A stretch of DNA of 64,000 nucleotides from the NCBI RefSeq assembly GCF_002754195.1, contig NZ_PEEU01000001.1, forward strand, positions 2,418,001 to 2,482,000, read 5' to 3'. The translations under genes were made by a program, and so were the position numbers. The stretch comes from Flavobacterium sp. 9 (GTDB taxonomy: Bacteria; Bacteroidota; Bacteroidia; Flavobacteriales; Flavobacteriaceae). The notes under the pieces are model-generated. The model ran no database searches. It worked only from the letters and a program-made list of their open reading frames with translations, and was not told where the DNA came from. The first letter of the stretch is position 1; each line of letters begins with the position of its first letter. Shown piece by piece: positions 17,020 through 28,256 of this stretch.

Positions 17020-17579
17020 TTAATTGAAGCTCTAATTCTGCTTAAAGTTTCCTGACTTACACCAATTAATGATGCAATGTGCTTTAATTTTGCTTTTAAA
17101 ATAATCTGAGGAAAAAAATCAAGCAAATACGAATACTTTTCATGAGCATTCATTGTTCGAAATAAATGATGAAACTCATTAATTTTAGAAAGATAAACTC
17201 TTAATAGTTTAATATGGAATTTAGCGAATAGAGGATATTCTAATAAAATTTGTTCAGCGTCGTATGTTAACGAATATACAGTTGTTTCCTCACATGTTTG
17301 AAAACTCTCAAATGAAGGCTTTTGCTCAAAAAAACTACTCATAGAAGTCACAAACTGATTATCTGTATAAATCCACTTCGTTACTTCAATCCCATCTTCC
17401 AGACAAAACCTTCTAACAGCACCGGACTTTATAAAATAAACTTTATTGCAGATTTTTCCTTCTTGAATGATCAATTCATTTTTCTTGAGTTTTTCTATAA
17501 CAAAGTATTTACGGATTGCTTTTTCCGTTTCAAAATCTATTACTTTAAAACTATTAATCACATCAATTAATTCTGTCAT
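17016..17579 (-). CDS. Crp/Fnr family transcriptional regulator
   Basis: A 187-residue regulator of the same small class as the one at 408-977. The cyclic-nucleotide-like domain spans about residues 20-110 (KNELIIQEGKICNKVYFIKS, GAVRRFCLEDGIEVTKW). The C-terminal helix-turn-helix ends LKHIASLIGVSQETLSRIRA. The stop overlaps the possible TTG start of the LpxA-like gene, so the two are likely one transcript. An envelope-linked role is conceivable but rests only on this pairing. No matching palindrome was seen upstream. Confidence 0.92.
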   Translation of the reverse strand: MTELIDVINSFKVIDFETEKAIRKYFVIEKLKKNELIIQEGKICNKVYFIKSGAVRRFCLEDGIEVTKWIYTDNQFVTSMSSFFEQKPSFESFQTCEETTVYSLTYDAEQILLEYPLFAKFHIKLLRVYLSKINEFHHLFRTMNAHEKYSYLLDFFPQIILKAKLKHIASLIGVSQETLSRIRASIN

Positions 17580-17805
17580 ACTTCAAATTATTATTCAACC
17601 AAATTTATCAATATAATTTAGATCCGAATTTTAAAATACTGATACAAATCGACCAAAAAGCAAAACTGTGAAAAATAACCGATTTAAGGTGTTTTTAAAT
17701 TACTTAAATGCAGAAGCATTAAAATTAAAAAACAAGACTTAAAAGAATTTAAAAATCGCTAAATAACATAAAAATGTAAATACAGACGAAGTTTGTAATA
17801 TTTAT

Positions 17806-17914
17806 GGCGTTCCCCTCCGGGTCGGGCTATCCGCTAAATCTTTTGTGATAGCGGTTTTGTAGAAAATAAGAAGTGCAGGTTATCACAAAAGGATATCGCT
17901 TCTATCCCTAACGC
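17806..17914. repeat. REP-like intergenic palindrome, copy 1
   Basis: An imperfect palindrome of about 108 bp. Outer ends are GCGTT / AACGC and the inner stem is ATCTTTTGTGATA / TATCACAAAAGGAT. It contains the family words GGGTCGGGCT, ATCCGCT and CGCTTCTATCCCT. Diverged copies occur at 24036-24117 (opposite orientation) and 37504-37620. The rest of the gap from 17580 to 17980 is AT-rich with no gene seen. Confidence 0.75.
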
Positions 17915-17982
17915 ACTCTGAGGTAATAAGAAATTTATTTTTCAACAGAAAAAAAGAGCAGAATTAAAAAATGTTATAAACC

Positions 17983-18014
17983 AAAAAATCCTCATCAAGT
18001 AAATGATGAGGATT
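17983..18014 (-). terminator. Terminator of the rRNA operon
   Basis: An 11-bp perfect stem, AATCCTCATCA (17987-17997) and TGATGAGGATT (18004-18014), with a 6-nt loop. On the minus strand it is followed by six T, immediately downstream of 5S rRNA. Confidence 0.9.
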
Positions 18015-18023
18015 CTTAAAAGA

Positions 18024-18131
18024 AAGGCGACGACATACTCTCCCACATAACTGCAGTACCATCTGCGCAGGCGGGCTTAACTACTCTGTTCGGGATGGGA
18101 AGAGGTGAGCCCCGCCGCAATAACCACCTTA
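18024..18131 (-). rRNA. rrf: 5S ribosomal RNA
   Basis: About 108 nt. The minus strand starts AAGGTGGTTATTGCGGCGGG and contains the typical CCATCCCGAACAGAGTAG (5S loop B/C) and GGTACTGCAGTTATGTGGGA regions. Ends pair (AAGGTGG / CGCCTTT-type stem) and set approximate borders. Confidence 0.92.
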
Positions 18132-18160
18132 AGGTCGTTAGTTGCTTTAGGCAACTTTTT

Positions 18161-18202
18161 AATTGTTAATTGTCAATTATAAATTGTTAATTATCAATTA
18201 AA
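18161..18202. repeat. 7-bp periodic AATTNNN array, six units
   Basis: Six consecutive heptads: AATTGTT, AATTGTC, AATTATA, AATTGTT, AATTATC, AATTAAA, in the 23S-5S spacer. Every unit keeps AATT with exactly 7-bp spacing. Related arrays flank the tRNA genes and lie upstream of several protein genes in this window. Confidence 0.7.
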
Positions 18203-18282
18203 GAATATCTTAACATACTGAGATAAAGAAACATAAAAGTATTTAGAAAGTTTCTCCCCGCACCTTGCAGTGCGGGAAAAGG

Positions 18283-21167
<2,885 letters not shown>

Positions 21168-21302
21168 ACCAATCATAAAATTAATTATGACCGTTTTTTT
21201 TTGCTTTTTACAATAAATTGTAAAAAACGCTTTCTACTTTTTATTATTTTCTTATCTCAATATGTCAATGAACTTTTATTTACTATCTTCACAGTAAATC
21301 AG

Positions 21303-21376
21303 TGGAGAATAACGGAGTCGAACCGTTGACCTCCTGCGTGCAAGGCAGGCGCTCTAGCCAGCTGAGCTAATCCCCC
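21303..21376 (-). tRNA. tRNA-Ala (anticodon TGC)
   Basis: 74 nt. Acceptor stem GGGGGAT / ATTCTCC, D arm TAGCTCAGCTGGCTAGAGC, anticodon loop CTTGCAC with TGC, T loop GGTTCGACTCC. CCA is not encoded. It sits between 23S and tRNA-Ile. Confidence 0.97.
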
Positions 21377-21381
21377 TTTTT

Positions 21382-21420
21382 AATTAAAAATTAAAAATCG
21401 TGAATTAAAAATTATGAACT
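21382..21420. repeat. 7-bp periodic array beside tRNA-Ala
   Basis: Heptads AATTAAA, AATTAAA, AATCGTG, AATTAAA, AATTATG in register, in the Ala-Ile spacer. Confidence 0.65.
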
Positions 21421-21496
21421 TTTGATCCTAAATCTTTCAACTTCTAAAATTTCCTTTTTCTAAGCATACAGTCTTTTTAATTTATTTGCTTCTTAT

Positions 21497-21531
21497 AATT
21501 TACAATTCATAATTTATAATTAACAATTTAA
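21497..21531. repeat. 7-bp periodic array beside tRNA-Ile
   Basis: Heptads AATTTAC, AATTCAT, AATTTAT, AATTAAC, AATTTAA in strict register, ending 4 bp from the 3' end of tRNA-Ile. Confidence 0.68.
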
Positions 21532-21535
21532 AAAG

Positions 21536-21609
21536 TAGTCCCGGGCAGACTCGAACTGCCGACCCCTACATTATCAGTGTAGTACTCTAACCAGCTGAGC
21601 TACGAGACT
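21536..21609 (-). tRNA. tRNA-Ile (anticodon GAT)
   Basis: 74 nt. Acceptor stem AGTCTCG / CGGGACT, D arm TAGCTCAGCTGGTTAGAGT, anticodon loop CTGATAA with GAT, T loop AGTTCGAGTCT. Located between tRNA-Ala and 16S as in most bacterial rRNA operons. Confidence 0.97.
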
Positions 21610-21732
21610 CTGTTTTACTTAAAATTTATTATTTGAACTAACAGCAAGAGTAATTGAATCTGGTGATTCAGAACCTTCTAAATAAACATCTTTTTTCCTC
21701 AACGTGTGTTTCCACTAACATTTGAGGCTCTA

Positions 21733-23246
<1,514 letters not shown>

Positions 23247-23412
23247 TATATTTTAATATTATATTGCGATGATATCTATCGGTTCTTTTCAAATCTCTCG
23301 ATTCTATTACTCTTATTCTTTTGTTTTAACATCTCTGTTAAAACGGCTGTCAATTCAATATGTCTACGAACGTGTATTTCTTTTTCTTTTCGCTTGTCTC
23401 TCAAAGCGGGTG

Positions 23413-23443
23413 CAAAAGTAGAAAACTTATTTCTAACTGGCAA
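23413..23443 (-). promoter_or_regulatory. rRNA promoter P1
   Basis: Minus strand -7 box TACTTTTG (23413-23420) and -33 TTG (23441-23443) with a 20-nt spacer, matching the Bacteroidota TTG / TAnnTTTG consensus. It is followed by GCACCCGC, shared with P2 and P3. It lies about 165 bp upstream of 16S. Confidence 0.8.
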
Positions 23444-23536
23444 ATGTTTTTTGAAGTTTTTTTTAAGAAAATTTTCGTCTCTTTTAACTTCTTTATTTAC
23501 CAATCTTTCAATGAACTTTCCGTGTTTTGCGGGGTG

Positions 23537-23567
23537 CAAATGTAATATCCCTTTTCGAATCTCACAA
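23537..23567 (-). promoter_or_regulatory. rRNA promoter P2
   Basis: Minus strand -7 box TACATTTG (23537-23544), -33 TTG (23565-23567), 20-nt spacer, then GCACCCCGC. Same arrangement as P1 and P3. Confidence 0.8.
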
Positions 23568-23657
23568 GCTTTTTTTAATCTTTTTTGAAAATAAATTTTC
23601 AATTTCAATTCCTTTGCTTGTCAGTATTTCGAAGAGCGTCTATCGCTGTTGCGGGTG

Positions 23658-23687
23658 CAAAATTACACTCTTTATTCACTTCTGCAA
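23658..23687 (-). promoter_or_regulatory. rRNA promoter P3
   Basis: Minus strand -7 box TAATTTTG (23658-23665), -33 TTG (23685-23687), 19-nt spacer, then GCACCCGC. Farthest from 16S, about 410 bp upstream. I see no gene between here and the permease terminator at 24201, only the REP-like copy at 24036. Confidence 0.78.
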
Positions 23688-24035
23688 GCCTTTTTATTAT
23701 ATAATTTCAATGTTTTTCGAAACTTTTTCTTAACACTCTGATAACACCAACTTTAACTTTTTATCTTTTTTATCGTTTATAAGATTTTACTTATTTGCTT
23801 TAAGGTTCTTATAACGCAATCAGCAGTAACAACGCCTTTTTTATTGGCTTCGCAGATTTTTACCCGCTTCTTTGACAACTTTTCAATAGTCCTTAAAAAT
23901 TGATTTATTGAAATTTTAACTGTTTTATGGTATTCTATCACTAAAACACCCAAATACTATATTGGGTTTAAATCTACAAAGCCATAAAGTTTCATTCCCT
24001 ACTTATATATAGACAATCTTCTTTTGAAAACTAAA

Positions 24036-24117
24036 GCCATAGCCCCGATAGCAGCGAAAATCCTTTTGCGCCGGGGTTCGGCACAAAAGATTGAAGTGAA
24101 TAGCGGGAAATAGCTCC
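24036..24117. repeat. REP-like intergenic palindrome, copy 2 (inverted)
   Basis: Central stem CTTTTGCGCC (24063-24072) / GGCACAAAAG (24080-24089), with GATAGCAGCGAAAATCC on the left and AGTGAATAGCGGGAAATAGC on the right. Its reverse complement lines up with copy 1 (ATCTTTTGTG, CAAAAGGAT, CGCT-CTATC words). Confidence 0.65.
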
Positions 24118-24200
24118 ATATTAAAACCAAATTTCAAAACGGTTTCTCAAAACTACCTATATATAATAGTATGATTTTACTCTTATATATAAATACAAAA

Positions 24201-24230
24201 CAAAAAACCCGCAAGTTGAACTTGCGGGTT
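24201..24230 (-). terminator. Terminator after the LolC/E-like permease
   Basis: Stem AACCCGCAAGTT / AACTTGCGGGTT (24206-24230) followed on the minus strand by a T run, 20 bp past the stop codon of the permease. Confidence 0.88.
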
Positions 24231-24249
24231 ATATAATATACATTCAAAA

Positions 24250-25485
24250 TTACTCAAATCGAATTGCTTTGACCGGCGAAATCTTTGTTATAATATAGGA
24301 AGGAATTAATAATACCAAAAAGCAAACTGTAACCGTTAACACATTTAATAAAACAATGTAAGTCCAATTTAAATAAACTGGCGCCTGGTTGACATAGTAG
24401 TTTTCAGGATTAAGGGCAATTACACCAAACTGCTGTTGGATTAACAAAAGCAATATACCTATTAAGTTACCCCAAAACAATCCGCGCATGATTAGATAAA
24501 AGGCGTTATACAAAAATATTTTTCGAACTGTCCAATTATTCGCTCCCATTGCTTTTAAAATCCCAATCATTTGTGTGCGTTCTAAAATAAGAACTAACAA
24601 AGCTACTACCATATTTATGGTCGCCACTAAAATCATCACAGCTAAAATAACTATTATATTAAAATCGAATAATTGGAGCCAGTCAAAAATGTAACTATAC
24701 TTCTCAATTATTGTTTTGGTATCTAAGCTTGATGGTGTTTGATCATAAATTTGACTCCCAACTTGCTTAATACTTCCGAAGTCATTTACAAAAACTTCAA
24801 ATGCACCAACCTGATCAGGACTCCATTTATTGATTCTTTGAATATGACGAATGTCTCCTATTACATATGTAGCGTCAAAATCCTGAAATCCCGAATTAAA
24901 AATACCAGCAATTTTGAATCGGCGGATATTTGGTAGTTTTCCTTGTTCTTCTTTTACGAAAAAGGTATTGAAATTATCTCCAACTTTTAAATTCAACCTG
25001 TTTGCAAGAAATCTCGAAATTAAAACTTCTTCATTCAGATCTTTTGAGAAATTAGGTAATTTCCCTTCGACAAGATATTCTTTTATATTACTCCAATCGT
25101 AATCTTCTCCGACACCTTTGAAAATAATTCCTTCAAAAGCACTTTCGGTTCTGATGATTCCGGCCTTACTTGCGATTGCCTGAATATGTTTTACCTCGGG
25201 AACTGATTTGAAATTGGGATAGAAATCCTGTTTTTTGGAAATTGGCACTAAAGTTACTTCCGAATTATTATTGTCATAATTGGAAATAATTACCTGCCCA
25301 TTGAAAGCAGAAACTTTATCACGTATTTTTTGCTGCAGTCCAATTCCGGTAGCAACTGAAACCAGCATCATAATAATACCAATAGCAATCGCCGAAATAG
25401 CAATTTTAATAATAGGCGATGAAATACTGCTTTTATAATCTTTTGCAGTAATTAGTCTTTTGGCTATGAAATATTCTAAATTCAA
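24250..25485 (-). CDS. ABC transporter permease, LolC/LolE-like
   Basis: A 411-residue FtsX-fold inner-membrane protein of the type that releases lipoproteins to the Lol pathway. TM1 is at about residues 25-47 (IIKIAISAIAIGIIMMLVSV). A periplasmic domain (50-270) is followed by three C-terminal TM segments (about 275-400) that include ILKAMGANNWTVRKIFLY, the FtsX coupling-helix region, and a conserved end (SPVKAIRFE). One module with four TM segments and length near 400 fit LolC/E rather than MacB. No ATPase is adjacent, which is usual in Bacteroidota where lolD lies elsewhere. It is a single gene with its own terminator. Confidence 0.88.
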   Translation of the reverse strand: MNLEYFIAKRLITAKDYKSSISSPIIKIAISAIAIGIIMMLVSVATGIGLQQKIRDKVSAFNGQVIISNYDNNNSEVTLVPISKKQDFYPNFKSVPEVKHIQAIASKAGIIRTESAFEGIIFKGVGEDYDWSNIKEYLVEGKLPNFSKDLNEEVLISRFLANRLNLKVGDNFNTFFVKEEQGKLPNIRRFKIAGIFNSGFQDFDATYVIGDIRHIQRINKWSPDQVGAFEVFVNDFGSIKQVGSQIYDQTPSSLDTKTIIEKYSYIFDWLQLFDFNIIVILAVMILVATINMVVALLVLILERTQMIGILKAMGANNWTVRKIFLYNAFYLIMRGLFWGNLIGILLLLIQQQFGVIALNPENYYVNQAPVYLNWTYIVLLNVLTVTVCFLVLLIPSYIITKISPVKAIRFE

Positions 25486-25600
25486 ATTTTCAGTTGTCTT
25501 TTGTTAATCATGATAACATTACTCAGTCTTTGGAATCAAAATTACATTTAAAAAAACAAAAATGATTTGCTTCTAAAAACAATTACAAAAACTTTAATCC

Positions 25601-26095
25601 TTATAAAGGAAGTTTCTTTTTCATTTCTTCTACTATATTATAAGCTGCCGGACAAATAGCAACATTTTTAAGCGTGAGATCTGTTATTTGATGAAATTTT
25701 TTTCGGTCTGTATGCGGGAATTCGCGACATGCTTTTGGACGAACATCATAAATCATGCAATAATTCTCATTATCCAGAAAAGTACACGGAACACTTTTTA
25801 AAACATAATCCTTGTCTTCATCGATTCGAAGATATTGCTCGATGAATTGTTGCGGCTTTTGTCTGAAAGATTTTGAAATTCTTTCGATATCTGCCAAAGT
25901 AAATAATGGCCCGGTTGTTTTGCAACAATTGGCACATTGTAAACAATCCGTTTTTTTAAATTCAGCATCATGCAAATCCTGCATGACATAATCCAAATTC
26001 TTAGGTTGTTTCTTTTTCAGCTTATCAAAATACTTTTTGTTTTCGATATGCTTATCTTTGGCTAACTTATTTAAGTTATTTAAAATTTGTTTCAA
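25601..26095 (-). CDS. YkgJ family cysteine cluster protein
   Basis: A 164-residue protein with the zinc/iron-chelating cysteine cluster of the YkgJ family: CLQCANCCKTTGPLF (CxxCxxCC), VPCTFL, YCMIYDVRPKACREFP and a last Cys in ICPAAY. The pattern binds a metal or Fe-S cluster; the biological role is unknown. The N-terminal 40 residues are Lys-rich and helical. It is divergent from the methyltransferase gene, with a 7-bp periodic palindrome in the gap and overlapping its start. Confidence 0.9.
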   Translation of the reverse strand: MKQILNNLNKLAKDKHIENKKYFDKLKKKQPKNLDYVMQDLHDAEFKKTDCLQCANCCKTTGPLFTLADIERISKSFRQKPQQFIEQYLRIDEDKDYVLKSVPCTFLDNENYCMIYDVRPKACREFPHTDRKKFHQITDLTLKNVAICPAAYNIVEEMKKKLPL

Positions 26096-26164
26096 GTTTA
26101 AAATTTAAAGTTGATCTGCAAAATTAAACAACTTTAAACTTGAAACCTTAAACTTTGAACTAAA
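26090..26164. repeat. Palindromic 7-bp periodic array between divergent genes
   Basis: Left heptads TTTCAAG, TTTAAAA, TTTAAAG (26090-26110). Right heptads AACTTTA, AACTTGA, AACCTTA, AACTTTG, AACTAAA (26130-26164). The arms are inverted (CAAGTTTAAA against TTTAAACTTG), and the array runs to within 6 bp of the methyltransferase ATG and into the first codons of the YkgJ gene. Confidence 0.65.
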
Positions 26165-26169
26165 ATACG

Positions 26170-26877
26170 ATGAAAGATCTATTTGGGAAGGCGATGTTCG
26201 ACTTTCACACCAATAATTCGCCGGAAAACATAATTACAGAAACTTCAATTTCTGAAGAGGATGAAATGAGCGTTGATTATTTGTTTCGTTCTTATAACGA
26301 AATGCCAAAACTGGAGCAAAAAGCATTGCAATTGGCCACCGGAAAAACGTTAGATGTTGGTTGCGGAGCCGGAAGTCATAGTTTGTCATTACAAAATGAT
26401 CGTAATTTAGATGTAACTGCAATCGATATTTCTGAAAAAGCAATCGAAACATGCAAACTCCGTGGTGTAAAAAATACGAAAGTTCAAAATATACTTGACT
26501 TTGAAGGAGAAAAATTTGATACCATTATCTTATTGATGAATGGAACTGGAATTTTTGGTAAACTAGAAAATTGCAATAAATATTTAACCAAGCTAAAATC
26601 CCTTTTAAATCCGGGAGGACAAATTTTACTGGACAGCTCTGACATCATCTATATGTTTGACGAAGATGAAGACGGCGGAAAATGGATTCCGTCTAATAAT
26701 GATTATTATGGGGAACTTGTTTTTAATATTTCTTATAAAGGCGAAAAAGAAGAACCTTTTGATTGGCTTTATTTAGACTATAATACATTGCAAAATGCTG
26801 CAATCGCAAACGGACTTAAATGCGAACTTATTTTAGAAGGCGAACATTATGATTATTTAGCCAAACTTTCTATTTAA
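26170..26877 (+). CDS. Class I SAM-dependent methyltransferase
   Basis: A 235-residue Rossmann-fold methyltransferase. Motif I is TLDVGCGAGSHSLSL (about residues 59-73), and the acidic end of strand 2 is VTAIDISEKAIETC. FDTIILLMNGTGIFGKL is motif IV/post-II, and LLNPGGQILLDSSDIIY is the strand before the C-terminal sheet. No substrate-specific domain is present, so the substrate cannot be named. It is 17 bp upstream of the YfiT-like gene in the same direction, so the two are probably co-transcribed. Confidence 0.88.
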   Translation: MKDLFGKAMFDFHTNNSPENIITETSISEEDEMSVDYLFRSYNEMPKLEQKALQLATGKTLDVGCGAGSHSLSLQNDRNLDVTAIDISEKAIETCKLRGVKNTKVQNILDFEGEKFDTIILLMNGTGIFGKLENCNKYLTKLKSLLNPGGQILLDSSDIIYMFDEDEDGGKWIPSNNDYYGELVFNISYKGEKEEPFDWLYLDYNTLQNAAIANGLKCELILEGEHYDYLAKLSI

Positions 26878-26894
26878 AATTAAACATTGAAATC

Positions 26895-27440
26895 ATGGAA
26901 GAATTAGATTTAGAAAAATTAAAATATCCTATAGGGAAATTTCAAGCTCCGCAAGAGTATTCTCCTGAATATATTGCTGATAAAATTGCAGAAATCGAGT
27001 CTTTTCCAGAAAAATTAAAAAAAGAAACGATTCATTTAACTGATGAGCAACTTGACACACCATATCGTCCCGGCGGATGGACTGTTCGACAAGTGATTCA
27101 TCATTGTGCAGAAAGTCATATGAATTGTTATATAAGACTAAAATGGGCTTTGACCGAAAATAATCCAGTGATAAAAGCGTATGATGAAGTATTGTGGTCT
27201 GAATTAAATGATAATTTAAATATGCCAATTCAACCCACTTTAACATTATTAGAAGGTCTACATTTTAGACTTGGCTACATAATGAAAAATTTATCAGAAT
27301 CGGATTTAGAAAAATCATTTATTCATCCCGAAAACAATTCGGAATATCGAATAAAACAAATCATTGGAAGTTATGCCTGGCACGGAAATCATCATCTGGC
27401 ACATATTACGACTTTAAAAAAATATAAAAACTGGAAATAA
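26895..27440 (+). CDS. YfiT-like DinB family (bacillithiol transferase type)
   Basis: A 181-residue four-helix-bundle protein of the DinB superfamily, YfiT branch. It has LKYPIGKFQAPQEYSPE at the N-terminus, then PYRPGGWTVRQVIHHCAESH and a C-terminal YAWHGNHHLAHITTL. The three conserved histidines of the metal site are in HHCAESH and WHGNHHLAH. Relatives act as metal-dependent thiol transferases, in some bacteria with bacillithiol; whether this organism makes bacillithiol cannot be told here. It is followed by a terminator. Confidence 0.85.
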   Translation: MEELDLEKLKYPIGKFQAPQEYSPEYIADKIAEIESFPEKLKKETIHLTDEQLDTPYRPGGWTVRQVIHHCAESHMNCYIRLKWALTENNPVIKAYDEVLWSELNDNLNMPIQPTLTLLEGLHFRLGYIMKNLSESDLEKSFIHPENNSEYRIKQIIGSYAWHGNHHLAHITTLKKYKNWK

Positions 27441-27486
27441 ACATAAATTGTTCCTTTTTTATACAGTGTATAATCTTTACCTAAAT

Positions 27487-27517
27487 AAAAAATCTCTTCA
27501 ATTGAAGAGATTTTTTT
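27487..27517. terminator. Bidirectional terminator between YfiT-like gene and queE
   Basis: Perfect palindrome AAATCTCTTCAATTGAAGAGATTT with A and T runs on either side, between convergent genes. Confidence 0.88.
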
Positions 27518-27524
27518 ATAGTCC

Positions 27525-28157
27525 TTAAGGAATATTTAAATATTTATGTGTTTGAAGCGAAACTCTCCACTTTGGATTATTCATTACATAATCAACAATC
27601 AGCGGCGTCATCTCTTCTTTTTTACTCCATTCCGGCTGAAGGAATAAAATTGCTTTATCATTTACAAGTTCTGCTTGTTCTTCTGCAAAAATAAAATCGT
27701 GTTTATTGTAAATTATCACTTTCAACTCATGCGCATTATCATAAACTGTTTGAGTTGGTAATTTATTTTTTTTAGGAGAAAGACAAATCCAATCCCAAGT
27801 TCCGGTTAACGGATAAGCTCCTGAGGTTTCTATATGAACTTTTAAATTTTTATTCTTTAATTGTTGCGTTAAGAATGTCATATCCCAAGTTAATGGTTCT
27901 CCACCTGTAATTACAACAGTATCTGCCGCACTTGAAGCATTTTTTACAATTAAATCAACACTTGTTGGCGGATGTAATTCAGCATTCCAACTTTCCTTCA
28001 CATCACACCAGTGACAACCAACATCACAACCTCCAATTCGTATAAAGTACGCAGCAGTTCCTGTATGAAAACCTTCTCCCTGAATCGTGTAAAACTCTTC
28101 CATCAAAGGTAACATCGCTCCTTTATTAACCTCTAATTGTATTTCTTTTGATAACAT
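27525..28157 (-). CDS. queE: 7-carboxy-7-deazaguanine synthase
   Basis: A 210-residue radical-SAM enzyme that converts CPH4 to 7-carboxy-7-deazaguanine in preQ0/queuosine synthesis. The cluster motif is CDVGCHWCD (CxxxCxxC) with the upstream MEEFYTIQGEGFHTGTAAYF, typical for QueE. VVITGGEPL is the SAM-binding GGE motif, and HIETSGAYPL and WICLSPKKNK follow family order. It is a monocistronic gene with its own promoter (28175-28202). The pathway end enzyme queA is elsewhere in this window (52995-54044). Confidence 0.95.
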   Translation of the reverse strand: MLSKEIQLEVNKGAMLPLMEEFYTIQGEGFHTGTAAYFIRIGGCDVGCHWCDVKESWNAELHPPTSVDLIVKNASSAADTVVITGGEPLTWDMTFLTQQLKNKNLKVHIETSGAYPLTGTWDWICLSPKKNKLPTQTVYDNAHELKVIIYNKHDFIFAEEQAELVNDKAILFLQPEWSKKEEMTPLIVDYVMNNPKWRVSLQTHKYLNIP

Positions 28158-28174
28158 TATTTTATTTTAAAGTG

Positions 28175-28202
28175 CAAAGATAGTCAATTAAATACGGAAC
28201 AA
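28175..28202 (-). promoter_or_regulatory. Promoter of queE
   Basis: Minus strand -7 TATCTTTG (28175-28182), -33 TTG (28200-28202), 17-nt spacer. The leader is only about 15 nt, so a preQ1 riboswitch in front of queE is ruled out for this promoter. Confidence 0.75.
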
Positions 28203-28203
28203 A

Positions 28204-28238
28204 AAAAACCGATAGCTCAGAGCTATCGGTTTTTTTTA
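28204..28238 (-). terminator. Terminator of the exbB-tonB-TPR operon
   Basis: Stem ACCGATAGCT / AGCTATCGGT (28208-28230) with T runs on both sides, 20 bp past the TPR gene stop. Confidence 0.9.
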
Positions 28239-28256
28239 TAATTAAAAAGTCTTTAA

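Noticed and set aside
28157..28175. preQ1 riboswitch before queE
   Set aside because: The predicted promoter leaves only about 15 nt of leader, too short for an aptamer.
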